Shown: piece after piece, positions 1-12,022 of the stretch
How positions within the stretch are numbered: the first letter of the stretch is position 1
How the letters are laid out: each line of letters starts with the position of its first letter
NCBI GenBank assembly: GCA_037575805.1
Contig: JAZHPD010000027.1
Coordinates: forward strand, 310,001 to 374,000
Source of the DNA: Lecanicillium sp. G3
Lineage: Eukaryota > Ascomycota > Sordariomycetes > Hypocreales > Cordycipitaceae
Reading direction: 5' to 3'
Length of the DNA: 64,000 nucleotides
Notes under the pieces: generated by a model
What the model was told of the DNA's origin: nothing
The model's database searches: none
Seen by the model: only the letters and a program-made list of their open reading frames with translations
Translations under genes and position numbers: made by a program

Positions 1-138
1 ATGGGGGCTGACACTTGGGCCACGGGTAATATAGCCGGAGCCTTGTGCGAGTGAGTGTCAGGACGTGCGAGGGATATGTATACATGTATGTGTTGCTTAC
101 TCAGTGTCGGAACAGAGATGTGAAAGTGTGATGGGAAA

Positions 139-172
139 GGTGGTGGTGGTGGTGGTGGTGGTGGTGGTGGTG
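139..172. repeat. GGT trinucleotide microsatellite
   Basis: About eleven uninterrupted GGT units in non-coding sequence. Seen directly. Confidence 0.9.
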
Positions 173-1840
173 AAGTTGGTGATGTAAAGTGAAGAATTAT
201 CCGGATGGGTTGGTGATGGTCTTTTTTTGTCGGACTTGGAGAGGAGAGTATTGCGGTATTACAGGCTTCCTTGCTCTTTCTACTTATTTTCTCTTTTTTT
301 TTTTTTCTTCCCTAAGTGTAGCCGCGGGAGTCGGTCGCAGTGGTGCGGGTGCGGGTGCGCGGTGTAATATGATGATATGATGCCGCTAGCGGGCGTGCCG
401 TGGACAGGGGGGGAGGGCTTGTCTACGACTCGCATTGTCTGTGTCGGCTGTTACGGATGTGTGTGTGTATTTTTTTTTTTTTTTTGGAAAAAAGTTTTCT
501 ACTAATAGTATGTAGTAATGTGGTTGCACGGGCGCAGGTGGTTTTTGGTGTCGTGACGGGGTAGAGTCGAATCGGGGCGGGCGGGAGCAGCCGTGTAGGA
601 CACAACGGTTGTGACGCGTGGGTTTGTGATGGGATGGGATTGGGGATGGGCGGCGGCGGTGTACATGTCTCACAGGACAAAAATATAATATGACTGTTGA
701 GTACGGAGTAGTTATGGATTGAGGCTGATGTTTGTGATGTCTGTGGTATGTGCTCGGGTGGAATAGCCAGTCTTCCGAGACTGGGAAGAAGAGAGAAACA
801 CGCGTATGCGAGTCAACCACCATGAGAGAGGCCAGCGTCTTTTGTATCCCGAAAGGAAGAAAAGGGTTTTAATGTGTGGATGATGACGGGGGGTGGGCGC
901 CGCCGGAAGCCGGGGCCGCAGAGAGAGCCCTACTAGCTGTCGGTAGGCGTAACTAACTTAGGGGATGGATGGGAACAAAAGTGGCGCTGGTTGGGCATCA
1001 GGGAGATTTGCGAAATTTGGCAACTCTTCTTTTTTTTTTTTTTTGCCTGTACAAAAGGAGAGACAAAACTTGACAGAGTTGTTGGCGTGGGGAGGGAGAG
1101 AGGGAGAGAGGAGATGCTTGTTGATGGGGATGTGTGCGTATGGCAACACGGTTGATGCATGTACTGTGCAGTGCGGAAGGACGGGTGTTGAAAATGACGT
1201 AGCCCCCTTCGGAAACAAGAGGTGATGTGCTGGCAAAATCCGTACTGCAGCAGAGGGTGAGAGCGAGGAAAAGACGTCGTGACGGGATCTTGTGTGAATA
1301 CGACACTCGTGTGGGAGGAGTTGCAACGAGTCAGTCCAAGAGGCGAAACGAGAAGTGTATACGTGAACGGGGCCGGAAGGGAAGAAGTTTACAATGTTGA
1401 CAAGGTACAGAAGCAACTACAGGCCGGGCAGTGAAGCCATGACGGGCTGCGTATCATATGATGCATGGGTGGGTGGTGGCTCTGTGGTTAATTTGGGAGA
1501 TGGCAGGGGGCCGTCGGCCGCACATACATGCGTGTACATGTACAGATGATGATGATGATGATAATGACCAGCAGGTCAAGTAAGAAATACGGAGTAGAGG
1601 GGGAACTGAAAAGCCAAGAAGTCGATGGTGGCGAAATGGGGATTTTGGGCATGAGACTTGATTTCCTGGTTTTTGGTTGTATGTTGTCGTATCGCATGTG
1701 TACTTGGTGGGAGGAGAGGAGAGGAATAGCCAGAGAAAGTAAGTGCCGTTGTGTGTACGGGAGCTAAGGTGTGGGAGGTATTTATTGTAGGGGGTTTGTG
1801 TGGGAGAGGTACTTACTTGGCTTTGTCTACACTGGAAGGC

Positions 1841-1892
1841 TGGGCTTAGCTGGGCTTAGCTGGGCTGGGCTTAGCTGGGCTGGGCTTAGCTC
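1841..1892. repeat. GGGCTTAGCT tandem repeat
   Basis: The unit TGGGCTTAGC occurs twice back to back and then alternates with a TGGGC half-unit, giving four copies of GGGCTTAGCT in about 52 bp. It lies in non-coding DNA and looks like a slippage-type minisatellite. Confidence 0.85.
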
Positions 1893-2597
1893 GGGACAGG
1901 CTAAAAATTCCGAGGGGGTGGGAATGGCTACGTCATACCTCCCCAGCTGCAAGCGGCCAGCCAGCAAAACCGAGGCGGCGCATTCAAACTAGAGACTGTC
2001 GCATAAAGAAAAGAAAGAGAGGGGAAATTTTTTTTTTTGGAAGCATTTGCGTCGGTGAAAGAGATGAGTCGAGTCGAGCGAAGCGAGGAAAAAAAGAAGA
2101 AGGAAGAAGAAGAAGAAGAGCAGGTACGGGTATAATGGGCTTAGTAGGGGGGGAAGCCTATTGGCCTGTGACGTGTGGTAACTACTGGGACGACTGGGAC
2201 TGGGGGCGGCAGAAAAACCTCTCCACCTCCACTTTATTAGCGCACAACCTCTACTCTGTACAGATTAGTGAGTTGAGTGAGGTGAGCCAGCAGTTGGTAG
2301 TTTAGTTAACCAGCAGTGGGTTAGCGGTGGTGAGTAGGTAATCGGTAAGGTGAGCTGAGGTACTCTGCAGTCTAGTTACCAGTCAACCAGTCTCTCCCAG
2401 TTCAAGCCCACACAAGTCCACCGTTTGCCCGTTTGCCCGTTTGCTGCTGGTTCCAACATAACACACATACACACATACACACCTCTCTCTCTCACTTTGA
2501 CCAACGACGACATTCCCACACGCTTGAATTCTAACTGATTCTACTACTGCCATTCGACATTCGAAACCATCAGCGACTCCCGACTGCATCACCCCCC

Positions 2598-3118
2598 ATG
2601 CAATTCACTTGACGCCTCCCACACACCGGCCCCATCACACATCACCCAACTCCACCCTTCTTTCTCTTCTCTCTCTTCCCTTTCTCTCACCGCAGAACAA
2701 CACCATCTCGACATTCTACCACGTCCCCCCATCTCAACCACGCACCCATTCCTCGCCCTCCATCATCCGACATACGCCTTCGATACCGTGCACACCCGCG
2801 TCGGCACCATTCATCCCCGACACTCCCTCCACGCCGGTGCCCTCTCCCTCGCCCTCTTCCTCCCGGTACCTGGCTGAGGGCTCCGTCCAAAGAGAAAAAC
2901 ACGAAAAAAAAAAGACGAACAAAACTTTTTACAGCAGCCACACTTCGAGCTCCCACGTTTTGATACACAAGCACGCACGCACGCACGCACACGCACGCAC
3001 GCAAGCCTACATCATACAGCTTCAGCCCTGCTCCCGCCGCTGCTCTTGAAACGCCAAGCTCCCCCGACGCTTCCCTCTCGACCACATCGTCATCCTCGAG
3101 CCTGGCTTGCTTCGAGGC
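2598..3118 (+). promoter_or_regulatory. Pyrimidine-rich 5' leader of the histidine kinase gene with one tiny uORF
   Basis: A four-codon uORF (ATG at 2598, stop at 2610-2612) is followed by 506 nt with no ATG on the + strand until the chosen start at 3119. The stretch 2640-2690 is CT-rich, as is common around fungal transcription starts. A CACCGCAG string near 2688-2695 could be a 3' splice site of a leader intron. The lack of ATG supports 3119 as the first usable start. The exact transcription start cannot be seen. Confidence 0.5.
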
Positions 3119-6100
3119 ATGCCAAGCTCCCCCGAGCCGACAACCACCACCACCACCACCACCACCACCACAACTCACAACCTCACGCACGATTCGCGGC
3201 CAAAAACCCTACGGCGACGGGCCAACTCTTCCCCGCCACGCTGTTCCGACCCCGGCGACAGCAACGGCTCTGCTTCCCCTGCGGCTGCTCCCGCGCCGCC
3301 CACGCCCACGCCTGCGCCGCGTCCAGACCTCCTCGCCTCCTGCAGGGCCGTCGCCAGAGCCCGACAACCGCCCGCCGCACCTCCCAACGGCCCGTCGAGA
3401 CATGGACAAATGACGGTAGACGGTGACCCCAACGCACCCGCGCGCGGCCCGCACCCGGCCACCACAAGCCACATCGAAACGGCCGCGATGCCTTCACGCC
3501 GCTCCAGCTACCCGCTCTCCGCAGCCACCGAGGCCGCCGCCCGCGCCATGGCCGCCCACACGCGCGACGGGCACGACACCGGCGACCCGGACGCCAACGA
3601 CAGCACGCCCGAGGCCAACGGCACCGCCATCCCCCCTCATGACGGCGCCCCCGACGGAGACGTCGCCCTCGACGCCGCCGCCTCCATATCGCCGCACCAG
3701 CTCCAGCTCAACGAGTACCGCGAGAAGCTCGCCCGCGACCTCGAGCGGAGAGAGCTCCAGGCTAGAGGCCTGGTGTCCTCCGCCCCCGCCGCCGACAAGA
3801 TCCGCGTCGTCCCCATCCACGAGGAGAGCCTGTCCTCTCCGCCCTCCCCGCCCTGGGTCTCCTCCAACCTCAACACTTCCTCCACCGAGTCGGGCAACAC
3901 GGTCCGCGGCGGCATGACGCCTGCTATACTGGCCCGCACGCCTTCGTACCCGTTTCCTCGCATGGCGCCCACCCCCGGTGCATTTGCGCCGGCGCACTCG
4001 CATCCCTCCTCTGCCAGTGCCGCCGGCTCGGCCTCGCGCATGCACATGGCCCTGCCTCAGGAGCCTCGGGGCGTGTTTGAGCGCGTGCTGTCAGAGTCTT
4101 CGACGCCGGCTTCTACATTTTCATTTAACCCGGGCGGTACACCCATGGCCGACAGCTTCGACTTTCCCACACCCGATTTATACAACCTGTCTCTTTTGCT
4201 ATCTTCAGAACCCGGCCTCGATGCCTGGTGGAATACCGTTGTGCAGATTATGAGAGACGTGTTCCAGGCCGAGCGCGTGACCCTCTCTGTCCCGGCCGAC
4301 GCCTCGGATATTGAAAACGTCCCTTGGGGGCAGAAAGCCACTTACAATGAGCGCCAGGAGGACCAGCTCAGCGTTGGCTACATTGCCAAAGGCAGCAGTG
4401 CAGTCAACAGCAGCGACGTCGACCCCACGGGAGACCTTCCCCCTCTCGACGACATTACCTCGCCGTCCGACAATCCCTCGCGTCCAGGTCTCCCGAGTCG
4501 CCACTCCTTTACCAGCTACGAGGAGAAGAAAGTGCCGACCCCCGTCACCCCGCGGCGGCCGAACCACCTCTCCCGCAGTAAGACGTCCGCCCAGCTACCC
4601 TCGCGATCCACCCGCTCCGGCACCCGCCTCGACAAGTCCAAGCTCGAGCTGCACGACGCCCAGGACGACCAAGACCCCAACATTCCCAGCTGGGAGATTC
4701 CTTTCCTCGCCCGCTACGACGGCCAGGGCAGAGTTCACTCCGTCCTCCAGGCCCTCGACTTCGAGGCCGACCCGCTCATTGACCACGCTGGCGTTGGTAG
4801 GGTTCTCGAGAGAGGCGGTGCCGTAACACTCACGAGGTCATACCCGTACTTGCCGCCCGACAACCACGAGGCCGATGCCTCCAAGACTGCCGCCGCCGAC
4901 TCGCTGAAAAAGGCCCGCATACACTCTACCGAATCTCTCGCCAAGCTCTCATCCATACTCCCCGCCTCGGCGTCCAAGACGACACAGGGCAAGCAGAACG
5001 CCAAGGAGGCCGTCACCCAGGAAGAGTGCGACAAGAAGCCCCTGACCCCGCGCTACGAGGAATACGAACAAGTGGCCGCGTCGCCCTGGGCCCAGTCTCC
5101 CGCTCCTTCGCCGGCCGTCCGCTCCGACACGGCCGAGAATCCCTTCTTTGCCGAGGCCACCGTCGACGAGACCTCCTTTGACCCGGCCTCGGGCTCTGCA
5201 GACTACAGCGATATGCGACCTCCCGAAGCAATCGGCCTCGACAACTCCTGGACAGTCATTCATATCCCGCTCACCCATGTCCTGCAGTCAAAGCAGACGC
5301 GCCCCTTCAAGCTCGACGCCACCAGCATGGAGCAGAGACTGCAGGGTCAGAAGCCTGATAGCCCTCCGACGCGCGCCAGTGACCGCGCCGAAAAGAAGAA
5401 CAAGCCCGCTCCGATTGCCATCCTGTCGATTCTCAGCACCGTCACTCCGTATCCGCCCAACCTCCGCCGCTCCCTCGAGCACCTCTCCCCTCACATGGCG
5501 ACCTCGTTCTCCCTCGCTCGCCACCACACCAATCTCGAGACGGAGCTTGCTGGCATTCAACGGCGCCGGCCGCCGACGACGGGCTTTGGCGCCGTGGCCC
5601 CGTACGGCCGGTCTTATGAGAGCACGGCTGCGCTGGCCGCCGCCGACATTATCCAGCTGCGCTCGTCGGCCGGCAGCATAACCAGTCCCAGCGACTACTC
5701 TGCCGTCTCAAAGAGCGCCGCCGGCTCGCCGCTCGGCACCCCGGGTTGGAGCCATAAACGACAGCCAATCCCCAGTCCCGCCGCGCACTCCCAAGGCGAC
5801 AGCTACTTCAACAGCAAATCCACAGCCTCCGGTCGACAGGAGGCGCTCGCTCCAGGTCTGCAGCGCCCGAAATCGAGCTCGATGGAAGTATCGCCTGGTG
5901 ATAAGAGATCCTCGCGACTTAACAACAGCTCGGTCACGTTTGACACCATGGAGGAGCGCGAGCCTGCCCTTGACTGCCCCGAGGACGGGCTGGCAGTGCC
6001 TAGGAAGCTGCGCTCTACGGGCAGCAGTGAGCGGCTGTTTGAGCTCGGTGAGCCGAACATCTCGTCCAGCCTTGAGGAGAGGAGTGAAATGGACAGACAC

Positions 6101-9100
6101 TACGCCCAGCACCCGCACACGATGCTCCACAGCTACGGCGCCGATTTCGCCTCGACGTTCCAGTCTCTGCCTCCCAGCTCCAGCTTGCTGAGCAGACCGC
6201 CCCCGACGCCGCTGGTCTCTGGTCCCTCGCGCAGCATGTCCGTCATTTCTTCGACCGCAGGCGACATGCCGCCGCCTTCCGACAGACTCAAGAGCCTGAT
6301 TCTCGACTCGCTGCCTGCGCACGTCTTCGTTTCTCTGCCGCAGACTGGTGAAATCGTCTGGGTCAACAGCCGCTACCTGTCGTACCGCGGGCAGACTGTC
6401 AGTGATCTCGCCGCCGACCCGTGGAAGAGCCTTCACCCCGACGACCGCGACGAGTACCTCAAGGACTGGGGCCACTCCCTCCGGACAGGCGACCAGTTCT
6501 CGCGCACGGTCCGCATCAAGCGCTTCGACGGTGCCTACCGCTGGTTCTACGCGCGCGCTGTGGCTTCCAAGGACAAGCGGGGTGTCATTATGCAGTTCCT
6601 CGGCTCGTACATGGATATCCACGACCAGCATATTGCTGAGCTGAAGGCCGCGCGCCAAGAGGAGATTGAGGCGTCCGAGGCCAAGCACAGACTTTTGGCG
6701 AACCTCATTCCCCAGATCATCTTTACAGCGACAGAGGACGACGGCGTCACCTTTGCGAACGAGCAGTGGCTCTCGTACACCGGTCAGAGCTTTGACGATG
6801 CACTTTGCCTAGGCTTCATGGACTTTGTGCATCCCGAGGACCTGGCCAAGTGTCGCATTCCCATCACCCGTCCCACGGCCGAGTCGAATCCCAGCTCCAC
6901 CTCTCAGAAGAGCGGCAGGAAGGGCAGCGACTCTGCAACGCGATCAGTGCGCTTTGGCCACAAGAGTCCCGCCACCAGCTCCACGTACGAGATGCCCACG
7001 GCGGACTTGGCCGAGCTCGCCAAAAAGGGCATCGTCAGGATCAGCAAAGACGCCAACGGCCGCATTTCCTACACCACGGAGCTGCGCCTGCGGTCCAAGA
7101 ATGGCGAATACCGCTGGCATCTTATCCGCTGCGTCGAGATTGACACAATCGACTTTGGCCGCGGCGCGAGCTCCTACTTTGGATCGGCGACGGACATTAA
7201 CGATCACAAGCTCCTCGAGGCCAAGCTGAAGGAGGCAATGGAGTCCAAGGGCAGGTTCCTCAGCAACATGTCGCACGAGATCCGAACGCCGCTGATTGGC
7301 ATTTCCGGCATGGTCAGCTTTCTGCAGGACACGGTGCTCGACGAGGAGCAGCGCGACTACACCACCACCATCCAGACCAGCGCCAACAGCCTGATTATGA
7401 TTATCAACGACATCCTCGACCTTTCCAAGGCTGACGCCGGCATGATGAAACTCAACTTTGAGTGGTTTAGGGCACGCTCGATCATGGAGGACGTCAACGA
7501 GCTGGTATCTACCATGGCCATTAGCAAGGGCCTGGAGCTGAACTACTTGGTCGAGGCCGACGTGCCGCTGTGGGTCAAGGGTGACAAGATCCGTATCCGA
7601 CAGGTCCTGCTCAACGTCGTGGGCAACGCCATCAAGTTCACCGAGACGGGCGAGGTCTTTAGCCGCTGCAAGATTCACGCCGAGACGAACGGCCAGACGG
7701 GCGAAAACGAAATCATGCTCGAGTTTTCGATTACCGACACGGGCCGCGGCTTCTCTAAGAAGGAGGCCGAGCTCATCTTCAAGCCCTTTAGCCAGATTGA
7801 CGGCAGCAGCACGCGGCAGCACGGCGGCAGCGGCCTGGGTCTGGTCATCTCGCGACAGCTCGTCGAGCTCCACGGCGGAAAGCTGGAGGGCTCGGCGGTG
7901 CCGGGCAAGGGATCGACTTTCACGTTTACGGCGCGCTTCGGGCTGCCGACCATGGACGACCAGCCCAACCTCCCGCAGAGCCCGGGTTCCACGATATCGA
8001 CGTTTTCCCGACAAGAGTCCGATGGCGGGTTCCGAGGCTCGCCGCAGCTCAACGCGACGCTGAAGCGCCGCGATACTGATGATCCCAGTCCTGGAGAGAG
8101 TGTGCCTGCTTCGCTTCTGGCGCGTAACGGCAGCCCGCGATCCAGCGTCGTTACCAAGTCAACGCCGCCCGCGCCCGTATCTGGTCCTCTTGTGGGTGTC
8201 AATCCTGGCCTCGCTCGCTTCAGCGAGGCAGCCAAGGCGAGCGGCCACGATCTCAGCCAGATGCGGTTGGAGATTCCGTCCGGTCGCGACTCGCCCGGCA
8301 GAACAAATACCCCGGATCAGTACGGTCGTCCTCGAGCCATTGGCATAGCGCCGCCAGCCGTCTACTCCATCTTGATCATCTGCCCCCAGCACCATAGCCG
8401 CGAGGCAACGGTGCAGCACATTGAGATGACGCTCCCAAAGGATGTGCCGCACGAGATTACCGCAATTGGCACGATTGAAGAGGCGCACAACCTCATCGGC
8501 GGCGACGGCCCAGTTACGTTCAGTCACATTGTCATCAACCTGGGCTCCGCCGAGGCGATCCTCGCTTTCCTGCAAGAAGTCACAACGTTCCAGAAAGTGG
8601 AGAAGACAACCATCGTGATTCTGTCCGACTCGGTGCAGCGCACGGCAGTGATGAAGGCTGCGGCAGGAACCAAGACGGAGCAGACGCTGGCAAGCAACTC
8701 TGTGACGTTCATCTACAAGCCGGTCAAGCCGTCGCGGTTCGCCGTCATCTTCGACCCGGACAAGCGGCGGGACCTGAGCACCGACTGGAACCGGTCGAGC
8801 GCGCAGCAGCTGGTGGAGCGGCAGAAGGCGAGCTACAACGAGATGTCGATGCGCATGGGCCACAAGGGGTACAAGGTGCTGGTGGTGGAGGACAACAAGA
8901 TTAACCAAAAGGTGCTGACCAAGTACCTGGAGAAGATTGGCGTCGAGGTGGAGATTGCCGAGGACGGGATCGAGTGCACAGAGCTGGTGTTTAACAAGGC
9001 GCATGATTACTACTCGCTGATTTTGGTAAGCAGCCTCAACAAAAAAGCGTCAAGACGAGAATATGCTAATCGGGGGGTGTTTTTAGTGTGACATTCAGAT

Positions 9101-9308
9101 GCCGCACAAGGACGGGTACCAGACGTGCCGCGACATTCGCGAGTGGGAAGACAAGAACGGCTTTGACAAGTTGCCCGTGATTGCGCTCTCCGCGAACGTC
9201 ATGTCCGTCGTGTTTGACAAGTGCACGGCCGCCGGGTTCAGCGACTACGTCACCAAGCCCGTGGATTTCATTAGCCTTAGCAAGGCGATGGTCAAGTATT
9301 TTTCATGA
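3119..9308 (+). CDS. Hybrid histidine kinase (GAF-like, two PAS, HisKA, HATPase, pseudo-receiver, receiver)
   Basis: Two exons, 3119-9025 and 9087-9308, with a 61-nt phase-0 intron (GTAAGC donor, TGCTAAT branch, TTTTAG acceptor), give 2042 residues. The first ~340 residues are low complexity, including poly-Thr. A GAF-like domain seems split by insertions (about 345-410 and 704-815). PAS domains lie near 1055-1175 and 1187-1367, the second with an insertion. HisKA has SNMSHEIRTPL with His1386. The ATPase (about 1481-1608) keeps the DTGRGF and GGSGLGL boxes. Residues about 1749-1881 resemble a receiver without acidic pocket or acceptor Asp. The true receiver (1917-2042) has VEDNKINQ, acceptor Asp1971 in CDIQMP and the KPVD lysine. 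Such kinases autophosphorylate on His and relay via Asp to an HPt protein, feeding HOG-type or response-regulator outputs. The stimulus is unknown. The start is the first in-frame ATG; an ATG at 3410 is an alternative. Confidence 0.93.
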
Positions 9309-10328
9309 ACGGGGCGCCGTCCCGGTCCGCTACGAAGAATTGAAAGCTTGACGGATGGGGCGAAGAAAGGGAAAAAAAGAAATGTGTATATATATATAAC
9401 TAGACGGAGGGGCAAAAGAAGTATGGGGGGGGTTTTAAAGAAGAAAAGACGCGGGAAGAGGAAGGATGATTCGGGAGTTTCTTGTTGCATTTTTTTTGTT
9501 TTGTTTTTATCTGATATCCTTTGTTTCGGTTTCTGGGGTTTTTCTCATTTTCATCATGGCTTTTCTTTTTTATTTTTTTTCTTTTTCTTTCTTTTTTTTT
9601 ACTGTTTCTTGTTTTCTTGTTTGTTTGCTGAACAAAGCATCACGGAATGGGGTTTTATTATTTTTCTTCACTTTTCTTTTTTTCAGGTTCTTTTTTTTTT
9701 TCATATATATATATCTCGTTCTATGGGATTATGTTTTGCCTGAATTATAGGATTCTCGTTTTGTTATTAAAGTTTCAACTTTTCTTATTTCTTATTTCTT
9801 TTTTTCTTTCCGTGCTTTGGTGATGTTTTGAGGTTTTCCCTTCTTGTTTCTGTTTTTGCATGGCCTTTGCAAGAGAGGAGGGTGGGTTATGCTGGTGTGG
9901 AGATGTGATGGTGAGAGGATGGAGTGACTAGAGCAGCAACGTGAGACGACGGTGTATGTATAATTATCTATCGTGTTTCTTTATCAGAACTTTGTCTTTT
10001 GTATTTTTTTGTTTTTGTTTTTTTTTTTTTTTGTATCGCGGCGTATTTGGTATAGGTTACATCAATGCAGCTACTCTCCCCGAAAACAACTCTCTTCGCT
10101 GACCCGGTAGTCGACACCATGCCAGGTTCATCTGTATGTCTACATGACGACCGCCTTCCCATCATCCTTCTTTAACGAAAATAAAAAATTAAATAAAACC
10201 GTATTTATTCTTTTTCGCTATATGATGCAGACTTCTTGTCTCTTTCTTCTTCGTCTGACATGTATGTATACCTTTGTCCTTCCCTCGTGGATATCATCAA
10301 TTGTTTACAAAAAAAAAAAAAAATTCTA
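9309..10328. other. T-rich convergent 3' region
   Basis: This 1.0-kb gap between two converging genes holds long T-rich tracts (about 9490-9720 and 10000-10033) and an A-run near 10309-10323. It probably contains the 3' UTRs and polyadenylation regions of both genes. The open frames inside encode runs of Phe/Lys from homopolymers and are not credible proteins. Confidence 0.6.
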
Positions 10329-12022
10329 TTAATACACGCTCCCCTCAATGCTCCGATCCGCCTCCTCCGCGGCAATGACCTCTTCGATCCCCGGAAATTC
10401 CTCCCTCTTCCCGTTCCCGTCCCCGTCCTCTTCGTCGGCAGCAGGCGTCCCCGGCGCGTCGCCGAGCCTATTGGCAAACGGGCCGATGCCCGGCGACAGC
10501 CCGTTGCCGTTGCTGCCCGCGCTGCTGGCGCTCAGGTTGCGCCCGTGGTGGCTGTTGATCGTGCTCTGCAGCAGCCGCGCCTCGAGTGAGTTGAGGATGC
10601 TGGCGCGGCGGCGCGAGTGCAGCCCGCTGCCGGCGTGAGAGGCGGCGTTGCTCTTGGCCCCGCCGCTGCCGCTGCCGCTGCCGCTGCCGTCCTCCTCGTC
10701 GTTGGGCTTGTCGCTGTCGCTGTCGGCGGCGGAGGCGTGTCCGGAGTAGCTACCCCCGAAGTCGCGGCCCACGTGCACGGTCCTCTGCGGCTTTTGCGCG
10801 GCGCCGTTGTCGTTTGCCTGCGTAGACTTGGCCTTGATGGATGTCGTGCGTGTGATTTCCAAGACGGGCGTCTTTTCACATGTGCTTGCTGCTGCAGAGT
10901 CGCCGTTGGGCGCCCCGTTGTGGCTGTGGTGTTCACGTTCGCCGTCCTCATCGTCGGAACTTATCGCCTGACGTGCGCGGTGCCGGTGCGTCGCCACCCT
11001 CGTCGACGCCGCGGCCTGCTCAATGTCCCGCTGGCGCAGCGTCTCCAGGTCCTGCCGCTTCGAGTACTTGCTCGTGTGGTTGCACCCGTCCGGGCACCCG
11101 CCCCACCGCCTCGTCACCACGAAAGTCTTGTTGCGCTGCAGCTTGACCTCGTCCTGCGCGTCTTTCGCCTTGCTGCTGCCGCCGCCGTCTTTCTCTTTCT
11201 CCCTGTCTTTGAGGGCGGCGCGCTCGCGCTTCAGCTCTGACCACGTGCGGAGTTTGGTCTCGAGGTTGTATTTGCCGTTGTCCTGCTTGCGCATGATGAG
11301 GAACTCGCAGTGGTCGACGTTGCGAAGGTCTTCAAAGTACTCGACGGTAAAGTGGTACCACTTCATCAGGAAGACGCGGGACATGAGGCCGTGTGTTACT
11401 GGGTGTAGTTAGCACGTCATTCCCACGTGTGATGCTGTAATCCGGTAACCGTACCTAGGACGCACACGCTCGCAAAGTCGTCCTCGCCAAACTGCCGCCA
11501 CAGACTCTCGTTGAACCCGCTCACCCGGTCATACGCATCCGCCGCGCTCTCCCCGTTCGGGATCCTGTAGAAGAAGTGCCCATAGTCTGCGCGCTCCTGC
11601 CACATGCGCTCCATCTCGGCGGAGCACGGCTGGAAGTTGCCGAAATCCTGCTCGCGCAGCCTCGGCTCCTCGTAGACCTTGATGCCCGACCGGCGGAACG
11701 GGGACGGACCGTCTTCATCCGAGGTGAGCGTCGTGAGGATGCCCTCGGTCGTGTCGCGGGTTCGGCGGTAGGGCGAGGTGAAGAAGTGGATCTTGTCGTC
11801 GGGGCGGAGGAGGCGGCGCAGGCGGCGGCCGGCCTCGTGGGCCTGGTCCCAGCCCTCGGGGGTGAGCTTGACACGGTGGTCGGGGACGGACTGGTGGATG
11901 TCTCTGTTTTCTGGGCGTGTTAGCGGGGAGGCGGTAAGAGGGGAGAGGAGGGGGGGAGGGGGCGTACTGTTTCCTTCGGATTGGGCGTGGCGGATGACGA
12001 TTATTAACCTGGGCTTCGCCAT
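10329..12022 (-). CDS. Histidine phosphatase superfamily (phosphoglycerate mutase-like) protein, Det1-type
   Basis: Three exons on the minus strand (12022-11968, 11910-11455, 11398-10329), with introns of 57 and 56 nt, give 526 residues. The splices restore the family motifs. Exon 1 carries the catalytic RHAQSEGN (Arg11, His12), continuing across the junction into the KNRDIHQ stretch. Exon 2 has FFTSPYRRTRDT. The second junction joins VCVL to VTHGLM, giving catalytic His173. The order fits the acid-histidine phosphatase fold and looks like yeast Det1 (YDR051C) and relatives, but substrate cannot be read from sequence. After about residue 260 follows a ~265-residue charged, Ser/Gly/Ala-rich, probably disordered tail with a CPDGC pair. 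An in-frame extension upstream of ATG 12022 exists, but MAKPRLIIVIRH is the natural family start. Confidence 0.9.

Larger units (their letters stand above)
1..2597. other. Non-coding, low-complexity upstream region
   Basis: No supported gene. The short open frames here read through microsatellites, homopolymers and T-tracts and have no domain-like composition. Visible content: a GGT microsatellite near 139-172, T-runs at about 293-306, 471-485 and 1030-1044, a GAT repeat near 1547-1560, a GGGCTTAGCT-type tandem repeat at 1841-1892, and perfect TACGGAGTA motifs at 702-710 and 1588-1596. The distal part may be promoter of the histidine kinase gene downstream. Confidence 0.6.

Noticed and set aside
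1841..1892. GGGCTTAGCT array as telomere-like repeats (TTAGGG)
   Set aside because: The unit does not match TTAGGG and the array is only four units long.
6944..8014. 356-codon minus-strand open frame inside the histidine kinase
   Set aside because: It mirrors the GC-rich codons of the kinase on the other strand, has no domain, and lies entirely under the conserved HisKA/ATPase exon. The same holds for the 326-codon frame at 5708-6688.
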